From the NCBI RefSeq assembly GCF_001693435.1, contig NZ_CM004509.1, positions 1 through 64,000 on the forward strand: a stretch of DNA of 64,000 nt, read 5' to 3'. Shown one piece after another: positions 46,897 through 54,296 of the stretch (positions are counted from its first letter, which is position 1; each line of letters starts with the position of its first letter). The notes under the pieces are model-generated. The model was not told where the DNA came from, did not search any database, and saw nothing but the letters and a program-made list of their open reading frames with translations. This stretch comes from Gilliamella sp. wkB7 (GTDB lineage: Bacteria > Pseudomonadota > Gammaproteobacteria > Enterobacterales > Orbaceae). A program made the position numbers and the translations under genes.

Positions 46897-47736
46897 TTAG
46901 TTATATAAAGGCGATCGGTTTAATGATTTAACAATAAAGCTTGGTATTTGAAAATTATTATTGAGTTTTTGCTGGATTTGTTTCGCTTCTTGTTCCGTTT
47001 TACATTGAGTGAAGATACAAGCACCTGTTCCAGTTAATCTGGTTGGGGCAAATTGAGACAGATAAGTAATAACCTTATCAACAATTGGATATCGTTTTCG
47101 AACGACATTTTCACAATCATTTTTAAACTGATCAAATGGTAAAGCTAATAAGTCATCAAGATCTCGGCTTGGTGTATTACGGGTAAGTTCAGGATCATTA
47201 AACACTTTAACTGTGGAGATTTCAATATTAGGGTAGGTGACTAAATACCAATATTGTGGAATATCAACCGTTAATAACTGATCACCAATGCCTTGGGCAA
47301 AAGCTGCATGACCATAAATAAAGATAGGCACATCAGCCCCAATTTGCCGTCCTATTTCAATTAATGTTTCTGTTGTTAAATTGAGTTGCCATAATTGATT
47401 AAGCGCGACTAATACCGTTGCAGCATTTGATGACGCGCCACCCAGCCCACCGCCCATAGGGATTTTTTTATCAATAGTGATATCTACCCCCAAATCTTGA
47501 CGATTTGTATAAGATTTTAACCGATTGGCAGCTATAACCATCAAGTTTTTATCTTCAGGTACATTAACAAACTCGGTCAGTAAATGGATCTGGTTATCCT
47601 GACGTACTTTAAATGTTACAATGTCACAATAATCAATGAACTGAAATAAGGTTTGTAAATTGTGATAATTGTCAGCACGACGCCCAGTTATATAGAGAAA
47701 TAAATTTAATTTTGCTGGTGAATACCACTGTTTCAT
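46897..47736 (-). CDS. ispE: 4-diphosphocytidyl-2-C-methyl-D-erythritol kinase
   Basis: This 279-residue GHMP kinase phosphorylates CDP-ME in the MEP isoprenoid pathway. The start WYSPAKLNLFLYITGRRADNYH, the ATP loop KKIPMGGGLGGASSNAATVL (about 86-105) and the C-terminal TGTGACIFTQC are standard. It follows lolB with a 12-base gap, the usual gammaproteobacterial order. In E. coli prs comes next; here the operon ends with a terminator. Confidence 0.95.
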   Translation of the reverse strand: MKQWYSPAKLNLFLYITGRRADNYHNLQTLFQFIDYCDIVTFKVRQDNQIHLLTEFVNVPEDKNLMVIAANRLKSYTNRQDLGVDITIDKKIPMGGGLGGASSNAATVLVALNQLWQLNLTTETLIEIGRQIGADVPIFIYGHAAFAQGIGDQLLTVDIPQYWYLVTYPNIEISTVKVFNDPELTRNTPSRDLDDLLALPFDQFKNDCENVVRKRYPIVDKVITYLSQFAPTRLTGTGACIFTQCKTEQEAKQIQQKLNNNFQIPSFIVKSLNRSPLYN

Positions 47737-47748
47737 TATGACTTCCTG

Positions 47749-48366
47749 TTATTGCAAAATCCAGTTACTGATCTTTAAACGAATATTTTCACCATCATGA
47801 TTTAACTCTATGATTGCAGGTAAATCTATTTTTTGGTTTTTATAGGTATAAGTTGAATAACTAGGAATTTTTAAGTTCCATTTGTTATTGTTTTGCATAA
47901 ATTCAGTTGATACTAATCTGCCAGAATTGTCTAATTTATCATTAATATTGTTAGAATAACCTTTTAACCAATTATGGAGAGAGTTAAAAGGAATATTAAC
48001 ATTCGATACTTTCTTCATTAAGTTCTCAATATTGGTGTCACTATAACGGTTACCATTTTTATTAATGAGTTCGGCAAAATCAGGCTCCGATTTTAACGTT
48101 AATATATTTGTTCCGACGGGAGTAGTTAACTTAACTTCAAAATGGTTAACGGATTGTTGGGTAATTAAAAATCGCCCGTAGTTACGAGTTTTTTCACTTA
48201 TTTGGGCAATACTGCCATTAACACGAAAGGTATTTATCTGTTCAAGAGTTTGTTGATGAGTCTTCCATTGTTGTTCAATTGATGCAATATCTTTAGGTTT
48301 AGTGATCTGGCAAGCCGTGATAATAAAAGGTAAAACTAGGATAAAAGCATATTTGATTTTAGACAT
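47749..48366 (-). CDS. lolB: Outer-membrane lipoprotein receptor LolB
   Basis: This 205-residue protein has a lipoprotein signal ending in ITAC, so Cys19 would be lipidated. The mature part has the LolB beta-barrel pattern: QQWKTHQQTLEQINTFRVNG near the N-terminus and NPHNWLKG-like text (here LHNWLKGY, about 136). LolB takes lipoproteins from LolA and inserts them in the outer membrane, completing the path started by LolCDE at 20-23 kb. It is divergent from hemA, as in E. coli. Confidence 0.9.
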   Translation of the reverse strand: MSKIKYAFILVLPFIITACQITKPKDIASIEQQWKTHQQTLEQINTFRVNGSIAQISEKTRNYGRFLITQQSVNHFEVKLTTPVGTNILTLKSEPDFAELINKNGNRYSDTNIENLMKKVSNVNIPFNSLHNWLKGYSNNINDKLDNSGRLVSTEFMQNNNKWNLKIPSYSTYTYKNQKIDLPAIIELNHDGENIRLKISNWILQ

Positions 48367-48538
48367 GAATTATCTCTTGTAGTTGAACGTTTGAATTATT
48401 TTATTATAACTGATAATACAACAATAAGAAAAAGTAACTGTAAATTAACGTTTGATATTTTTTTATGTATAATGTTATGCCAAGGACGCTTCATAATACA
48501 GCTATTGATTAAAATAAAATTCAAGAAGAAACAATGCA

Positions 48539-49810
48539 ATGTCAATTACAATATTAGGTGTTAATCATAAGACGGCTCCATTAGCATTAAGAGAAAAAAT
48601 TGCTTTCCCTAACGAAACAGTAGATAAAGCACTGTATAGCCTTTACCAACATCCTCTAATTGAGGGATGTGTAATACTATCAACCTGTAATCGAACAGAA
48701 ATATATCTAAATTATGAACATCAAACAGATTATATTAGATTAAAAGGATTTGTTGAAAATTGGTTAGGTCAGTTTCACAATGTTGATCTTGAGCAATACA
48801 AAAACTCCCTTTACTGGTATGAAGGTCAACAAGCTGTGGAACATTTGATGGCTGTAGCAAGTGGTTTGGATTCAATGATTATTGGTGAACCGCAGATCTT
48901 GGGGCAAGTGAAAGTTGCCTATGCAATTGCACAAAAAAATCAGTGCTTGTCGGTGACATTAGAAAAACTCTTTCAAAATATTTTCCATGTAGCAAAACTT
49001 GTGCGCAGTCAAACTGATATTGGCTCTAATACGGCTTCAGTTGCTTATGCTGCTTGTCTTGTTGCGCGTAAGTTGTTTACCGACACATCCAAATTAAATG
49101 TCATGTTAGTAGGAGCAGGGGAGACAATAGAACTGATTTCCCGTTATTTAAAACCTCATGGGTTTAATCATGTTCTTGTTGCTAATCGTACACGTGATAA
49201 AGCATTAAAATTAGCTTCCCTTATTGATGCTGAAATTATTTCTTTACCTGATATAGCTCATCGCCTTAAAGAGGTCGATATCGTTATCAGTTCTACTGCA
49301 AGCCCATTACCTATTATTGGAAAAGGGATGGTCGAACGCACCTTGCAGGCAAGAAATCATCAGCAGATGTTATTTATTGATTTAGCGGTTCCCCGTGATG
49401 TAGAACAAGAAATTAACGAACTTGATAATGTACATTTATATACGATTGATGATCTTCAAAAAACGGTTGAAAATAATTTAGAACAGCGCGCCATGGCAGC
49501 TCAAAAAGCACAATATATTATTCAGGAACAAGCTGAGCAATTTATCGACTGGCTTAAAGCTCGTTACGCAGTTGACTATATTAAACAGTATCGCAGTAAT
49601 GCACAAAGTATTAAACGTGAATTAGAGATCAAAGCGTTAAATGCTATCAAGCAAGGAGCGAATGTTGATGAAGTCTTTGCTGAGTTTTCTCATCGATTAA
49701 CCAATAAATTAATCCATGCGCCGACACAAACTTTACTTAATGCGGCAACTCATGATTGTGATGACTGTTTTAAAGTGTTAAGCAAAGGATTAGGTTTGAA
49801 AAGTCATTAG
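48539..49810 (+). CDS. hemA: Glutamyl-tRNA reductase
   Basis: This 423-residue enzyme makes glutamate-1-semialdehyde from glutamyl-tRNA, the first step of haem synthesis. It has VNHKTAPLALREKIAF at the N-terminus, the nucleophilic Cys in ILSTCNRTEIYL (about 50), GLDSMIIGEPQILGQVK (about 108), the NADPH loop VMLVGAGETIELISRYL (about 190) and a C-terminal dimerisation helix ending in the AATHDCDDCFKVLSKGL block. It is divergent from lolB. prfA, the usual downstream gene, is not present. Confidence 0.96.
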   Translation: MSITILGVNHKTAPLALREKIAFPNETVDKALYSLYQHPLIEGCVILSTCNRTEIYLNYEHQTDYIRLKGFVENWLGQFHNVDLEQYKNSLYWYEGQQAVEHLMAVASGLDSMIIGEPQILGQVKVAYAIAQKNQCLSVTLEKLFQNIFHVAKLVRSQTDIGSNTASVAYAACLVARKLFTDTSKLNVMLVGAGETIELISRYLKPHGFNHVLVANRTRDKALKLASLIDAEIISLPDIAHRLKEVDIVISSTASPLPIIGKGMVERTLQARNHQQMLFIDLAVPRDVEQEINELDNVHLYTIDDLQKTVENNLEQRAMAAQKAQYIIQEQAEQFIDWLKARYAVDYIKQYRSNAQSIKRELEIKALNAIKQGANVDEVFAEFSHRLTNKLIHAPTQTLLNAATHDCDDCFKVLSKGLGLKSH

Positions 49811-49845
49811 TAAATTTTTGATATGTAACAAGGGAATTGAACTGT

Positions 49846-50097
49846 TTGGATCAACTTGAATTTTTTGAAATACCCTCTCCTTGTAAACGAGTTTGTGAAA
49901 CCGATAAACAAGGTTATTGTATTAAATGCTTTCGTTCTAGGACAGAACGATTTAATTGGTTAAGTTTTTCCGATACTCAAAAGCAAGAAGTGCTTCGCTT
50001 ATGTAAACAAAGGGCGCTAAGACGGCGTTATCTATTATTGCAACAGCAACAACAAAAGATCCAAGATACAACCTTGCAAAATGAACTCAATTTTTAA
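49846..50097 (+). CDS. DUF1289 (YdhL-like) cysteine-rich small protein
   Basis: This small protein of 83 residues carries the DUF1289 four-cysteine pattern PSPCKRVCETDKQGYCIKCF followed by RFNWLSFSDTQKQEVLRLCKQR. The pattern suggests metal binding. I choose the TTG at 49846, so the protein starts MDQLEFFEIPSPC like E. coli YdhL (AEQLEFFPVPSPC) and has an AAGGGA ribosome site about 10 bases upstream. The earlier TTG at 49837 is too close to that site. The tail is rich in glutamine. It follows hemA by 35 bases and may be co-transcribed. Confidence 0.85.
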   Translation: MDQLEFFEIPSPCKRVCETDKQGYCIKCFRSRTERFNWLSFSDTQKQEVLRLCKQRALRRRYLLLQQQQQKIQDTTLQNELNF

Positions 50098-50226
50098 ATC
50101 CTGACCTTGTTATCTATTTTTCAACGGGATAACTTGTAATCTATAACAACTCGGAGTAGCATTTTTCAAACCAGCAATTATTGCAAATAATGAGTCATCA
50201 TTGTTAATTAAATCGAGATCTCAGCT

Positions 50227-50469
50227 ATGAAAATGTGTATTGCATGTGGCATGCCAATGACTTCACTTGGTGATTATCCTTTGCATGACATGTCTAAAAA
50301 TTACTGTAAGCATTGCGCTCATAATGATGGCACAATGAAAACGTTTGATGAGAAATGGCAAGAAGTTGCTCTGCGTTATGCCAATAATCATCATATCGAT
50401 TATTCAATAGCTAAACATACTGCATATGTAATACTAAAAAAATTACCTGCTTGGAAACGAAAGTGGTAA
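50227..50469 (+). CDS. Small zinc-ribbon protein
   Basis: This 80-residue protein has an N-terminal zinc ribbon, MCIACGMPM then YCKHCAHNDG (two CxxC pairs, about 4-7 and 27-30), as in the 'putative zinc ribbon' family. The C-terminal half is helical and basic (KKLPAWKRKW). Such proteins are found alone or fused to regulators; no specific role is known. A 129-base gap separates it from the DUF1289 gene. Confidence 0.8.
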   Translation: MKMCIACGMPMTSLGDYPLHDMSKNYCKHCAHNDGTMKTFDEKWQEVALRYANNHHIDYSIAKHTAYVILKKLPAWKRKW

Positions 50470-50598
50470 AAAGTATTTATTTTTACTCTAGAAAATGTTT
50501 ATTGATTAAATCTAAGAATATTAGCTAAATAAGCAGAGTTGTCTGCTTATTTAATAAACTCATATAAACTAAAAATTTAATTGAAATTAAAACAAATC

Positions 50599-51534
50599 TT
50601 AATCAATAAATCTAAAATCTTGCAGCCTTTGACTAACAAAGATCAGCATATCATCAAATCCAGAAGTCCAATATGACCAATCATGACCACCATTGCGAGC
50701 AATAAAGGTATAGTTAATATTGTTTTTCTTGAAATTCATACTTAATAGTGTATTGCCAATAAGAAAATCATCCTTAGAACCGCAATCAAGATAAAAATAG
50801 CCTTCAGACTCCAATTTATTCGATGTAGTATTTAAAATATCATATTTATCATAAAACTTATTATTTACTCTGCTTTCTCCTACAAGGTTTAAACCGAATG
50901 CTTTGCCATAGCGTCGATTGTATACATTCATATCCATTGAAATTATATCTTCTTTGGTTCTAAACGCCCCGCTTAAGGCTACCGTTGCCTTAAAAAGACC
51001 GGGATATTGTAAACTATAATAAAGAGCGCCAAATCCGCCCATTGAAAGCCCTCCGATAGCCCTAAATTTGGGTAAATTATTTACTCTGTAGTTTTTTTCT
51101 ATTTGTGGCATGAATTCCTTGATAAACATATCCTCATAAAGATACTGGCCATCCGCATCATTCATATAATAGGTATTATTTTCAAAAGACCCATTTCTAG
51201 TAGCATCAGGTGTGACAACAATCATGGGCGTTATCTTTCCAGAATTGATTAAATTATCCAAATGAGCTTGTAAATTACCCTGAGTATAGGGATCGGTATG
51301 AATACCATCCGCACCGCCATGTAAATAATAAAAAATAGGGTATGTTCTATTAGAACTATTATAATCTGGAGGCAAATATACCGTGTAGTGGACATCGTTA
51401 CCTAAAATTTGACTTTTTATTGTTTTACTAGAATCAACAATACCCTGTGATGAAAAACAGTTAGTAACATATAAAACAGATAAGACGCATACTAAAAAGA
51501 TATTTTTTAAAAAACTACAAAGGTTGTATTTCAT
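50599..51534 (-). CDS. Secreted esterase (esterase D/Fes-like alpha/beta hydrolase)
   Basis: This 311-residue protein has a signal peptide (IFLVCVLSVLYVTNCFS) and an esterase fold: IFYYLHGGADGIHTDPY (oxyanion loop, about 78), the nucleophile in IGGLSMGGFGALYYSLQYP (about 155), the Asp in DCGSKDDFL (about 249) and the His in ARNGGHDWSYW (about 280). This group includes feruloyl and acetyl-xylan esterases and S-formylglutathione hydrolase relatives. A secreted copy in a plant-diet gut suggests release of esters from plant wall material, which is inference. I use the ATG at 51532-51534, which has GGAG upstream. Confidence 0.85.
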   Translation of the reverse strand: MKYNLCSFLKNIFLVCVLSVLYVTNCFSSQGIVDSSKTIKSQILGNDVHYTVYLPPDYNSSNRTYPIFYYLHGGADGIHTDPYTQGNLQAHLDNLINSGKITPMIVVTPDATRNGSFENNTYYMNDADGQYLYEDMFIKEFMPQIEKNYRVNNLPKFRAIGGLSMGGFGALYYSLQYPGLFKATVALSGAFRTKEDIISMDMNVYNRRYGKAFGLNLVGESRVNNKFYDKYDILNTTSNKLESEGYFYLDCGSKDDFLIGNTLLSMNFKKNNINYTFIARNGGHDWSYWTSGFDDMLIFVSQRLQDFRFID

Positions 51535-51906
51535 AGGATAATTCTCCTTTTTGATTAACAGATTGAGCAATCATATACCGCTGATAATCTTTTTTAGGGA
51601 ATTAAGATTGGATTTTTTGAACTCCGTCACATTATTATCAACTTATAGCAATTTTTGATAGAATTATAGAATCCTAATGAAGATAATTCGTATGGTGTAA
51701 TTAAATATATAAAATCTGTTATTCAAAATATTAATATTGCTATGTAGCTATCAGTTATAGAAACATATCTATAATATTAAACCTAAAGGATATAAACGCT
51801 GACATTAGCTGGATTTTTAGGCAAACAAAGCGCTTTATGATAATAATTGTTGCAGATATCACAAAGCTTAGTATAATGCCCACGTTTACTTATTTACACT
51901 TCTAAT

Positions 51907-51993
51907 GCCAGTGTGGCGAAATTGGTAGACGCAGCGGATTCAAAATCCGCCGCCCTTAAAAGCGTGTCGGTTCGAGTCCGACCACTGGCACCA
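51907..51993 (+). tRNA. tRNA-Leu (anticodon CAA)
   Basis: An 87-base gene with encoded CCA. The acceptor GCCAGTG pairs with CACTGGC; the D-arm is GCGAAATTGGTAGACGC, the anticodon stem-loop GCGGATT-CAA-AATCCGC, a class II variable arm follows (GCCCTTAAAAGCGTGTC region), and the T-arm is CGGTTCGAGTCCG. The large variable arm and CAA anticodon fit tRNA-Leu reading UUG. E. coli leuX, the counterpart, is a well-known island insertion site, and the 2 kb to the right here look accessory. Confidence 0.96.
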
Positions 51994-52192
51994 ATAAAGT
52001 CAATAATTTACCCAGCATATTATCTAGTTTTATATTGTACAATATTTCACCATAGGCGATAAAATAGCGATTGTTTTCCATTTATCGATATTTATTATCC
52101 GTTTTTATCTATTTTTTATTAAAAGAAATAACATGGTTAGGTATATATTTAATTGAAACATATATTTGTAATAGACAAATTAGAAAATTTTC

Positions 52193-52235
52193 TTGAAAAT
52201 ACTCACCGTACCTAATATACTGTATAAAAAAACAG
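52193..52235 (+). promoter_or_regulatory. Sigma-70 promoter overlapped by a perfect LexA box
   Basis: TTGAAA (52193-52198), a 17-base spacer and TATACT (52216-52221) make a near-consensus promoter. CTG-N10-CAG (CTGTATAAAAAAACAG, 52220-52235) begins inside the -10 element and covers the likely start site. LexA bound here would block transcription until DNA damage. The next gene starts 15 bases later. Confidence 0.9.
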
Positions 52236-52250
52236 TATTAGGGTGCGAGT

Positions 52251-52439
52251 ATGGATGAAATAACCAAAAACTATATTAAATTAGAGCGCGCAGAGTTTGT
52301 TAGCAGATTGATGATTGACTCTGATTTGTCAGAAAAAGATGTCAAAATTGGTTTGTGTTTATTGCATGAGCTTTTGTATAAAATGATAATGAATACCAAT
52401 TCCAATACCAATACCAATACCAACGATGGCGGAGCATAG
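52251..52439 (+). CDS. SOS-controlled 62-residue microprotein
   Basis: An ATG frame of 62 codons lies 15 bases after a perfect LexA box and promoter. The protein reads MDEITKNYIKLERAEFVSRL, with a helix-rich acidic/basic pattern (SEKDVKIGLCLLHELLYKMI) and a tail of Asn-Thr repeats encoded by tandem CCAATA hexamers (52398-52424), which could vary in copy number by slippage. There is no signal peptide or clear membrane helix. I do not recognise the family. A GGGTGCGAG sequence serves as a poor ribosome site. It lies 258 bases after tRNA-Leu. Possible roles include an SOS regulator or a small toxin. Confidence 0.7.
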   Translation: MDEITKNYIKLERAEFVSRLMIDSDLSEKDVKIGLCLLHELLYKMIMNTNSNTNTNTNDGGA

Positions 52440-53307
52440 CCTTGTTATGATGCTGCATATTTTTTGTGATAGGGGAATATTAATAATCGTATAGTTTGGT
52501 ATAGCGCTCGGCTTTAATGTTGTCACAACTGATTACAATGTAACAAATGAGTAACTACAGTCAATATTAGTATATTACAGATATTGTTTGGCTGTTATCC
52601 TACTGATTCTTTTACTAATGTGAATTGTGGTTTTTGATTTTAGTGTGGACATTTCATTGATTATTATACCCTTTAGCTACAAATTAAATTAACCAGAATT
52701 TTAATATAATTCTAAATTAATTCAGAATGTTATTACGGTTATTTTTCCTTATGTATTTTGTCGTCTTGAAGTTTTATTCCTAATTCGATGTTCTTTTACG
52801 AATCGGCTCATAACCCTTTAAAACATGATCTTTGATTGTTTTAACTTTCATAACTGAATGTTTTGTGTATTTGTCAATAATCATATAAGCGTTACCAAAA
52901 CTTATTGATAAATTTTGTTTAGTATGAATTATTTCCTTAATTAGTGTTTATTTGGTTTTATTTAAAGCAATTAGATATGTTTTTAATGATATATAATACA
53001 GTTTCAATATTTTAATAGGTTGAGTAGACCTTTTTACAATAAGGGAAAATATGCTCCATTTTGATGATTGCGAATCTGTTATTTCTAGAATTTAAAGGTT
53101 TTCAAGTTAACTACCTTAAAAAGGTTATGTAAGAACTGAGATACAACTACAAGTGTTATTGTAATTAAAATACAATACTTTACTTTCAGATATTGTTTTG
53201 AGATGTACTATTGAAACTGAAGTAAACGCTTCTTAGTTATTAACAGACTAGGGTGAACTAAGTATAAATGGACTACAATCAATAAAAAAGTTATTTTATC
53301 TTGTGAT
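52440..53307. other. 870-base degenerate spacer in the tRNA-Leu flank
   Basis: No intact gene. One coding-like fragment on the minus strand (52780-52947) is listed separately. The rest is AT-rich with short blocked frames, consistent with a worn accessory insertion. Confidence 0.45.
52780..52947 (-). pseudogene. Fragment of an unrecognised protein
   Basis: The minus strand reads SISFGNAYMIIDKYTKHSVM, then KVKTIKDHVLKGYEPIRKR and a stop at 52780, with a stop upstream and no start. It has good coding character and normal amino-acid mix. The C-terminal HVLKGYEPIRKRTSN has the look of a small enzymatic or toxin-type domain end, but I cannot name it. Confidence 0.35.
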
Positions 53308-53406
53308 ATGTTTGCGGAAATAGGGCGTATTTTAAAATTAAAGAAAGAAAACGCAATAACAGAAAATGAATTGATACTATTAAAAAATTGTGTATTTAAA
53401 AAATAA
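53308..53406 (+). CDS. Possible 32-residue small protein, SHOCT-like
   Basis: The short frame MFAEIGRILKLKKENAITEN, then ELILLKNCVFKK, ends 27 bases before the next gene. The pattern, a helix with K-x-K then a T-E-x-E-L turn and helix, resembles the SHOCT short C-terminal domain (LKxLxxxGxITxEEF). It has no clear ribosome site, so it may be the end of a lost gene. Confidence 0.35.
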   Translation: MFAEIGRILKLKKENAITENELILLKNCVFKK

Positions 53407-53433
53407 AATAGAGATTTATTCAAGGATAGAATC

Positions 53434-53871
53434 ATGAAAAAAATTATTACAGCGACTTTATCACTAGCAGCATGTCTTTTATTTACATCTTCTGGTTTTG
53501 CAGATTATGAAAGCAAACTAGCAAGAGAATTAGCTTCATCGGTAAAAAAGGATTTAAATAAAACCTATGGCAATTTTCCAATAAAAGTTGATGATAAAAT
53601 ATCATTGACAAATATAAGTTCAAAAGGTCGATCAATAATTTACGATTATCGTTATAAAGCTAAAAGCGTTAAATTTAGTCAAAAAGATGTAGATTCATTT
53701 TCGGAATTATTGTTTGATGAAGAACTTTGTCAAAATGAGGAGTTGGTTTCATTTTTTAAAGAAAAGGATATTGAGTGGGTTAACCGATTCACATTTAAAG
53801 ATAAAAAGACAATGTCATCGTCGTACCATATTAAAGATATTTGCGACAAAATCTCTACTAATGATTTTTAA
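53434..53871 (+). CDS. Small secreted hypothetical protein
   Basis: A 145-residue protein with a clear signal peptide (IITATLSLAACLLFTSSGFA, cut before DYESK) and a small mature domain of about 122 residues. It has two conserved-looking cysteines (in ELCQNEE and DICDKI) that could form a disulfide. A strong AAGGA ribosome site precedes the ATG. The shape recalls small periplasmic proteins of unknown function found near phage or T6SS remnants; I recognise no family. Confidence 0.7.
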   Translation: MKKIITATLSLAACLLFTSSGFADYESKLARELASSVKKDLNKTYGNFPIKVDDKISLTNISSKGRSIIYDYRYKAKSVKFSQKDVDSFSELLFDEELCQNEELVSFFKEKDIEWVNRFTFKDKKTMSSSYHIKDICDKISTNDF

Positions 53872-54296
53872 ATCAATTTTTGTTATCCATTAATAATATC
53901 TTTATAAGCAAAAAAATGGGATATATTATTTGAAATAAAATAAAAAATTTTTTTGATTTGATATACGCAAATATTTAAAGGATCCCATTGACTAAATAAA
54001 CTATTAAAACAATTGAAAACCACATGCAAGGATAAAAGTCTTTTTGTCTTTTATATTCTAACCAAAATTATTAAGGATTTAATCAATTTGATTAATAATA
54101 AATGTTTACATGATCCTCTCCGTCATCACTCAAATTACCGAAAGATGATTACTTATTTAGTCTATATACTTAAATGATATAACAATATAACTATTTATTA
54201 TTATTTAAATATTTCTATCTAATTATAATCAAACTCATCCAAATAACATCAATGTAATCTATTTTTGTATTGAAATCAGACAAGGATGGAAAAGTT
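53872..54296. other. 425-base upstream region of the ABC-atc operon
   Basis: There is no gene. It is AT-rich and carries the promoter region for the ABC transporter operon. I can point to no clear operator. Confidence 0.45.

Noticed and set aside
51907-54296. Intact integrated island or prophage at tRNA-Leu
   Set aside because: There is no integrase, and I see no second copy of the tRNA 3' end in the window, so only a worn accessory flank can be supported.
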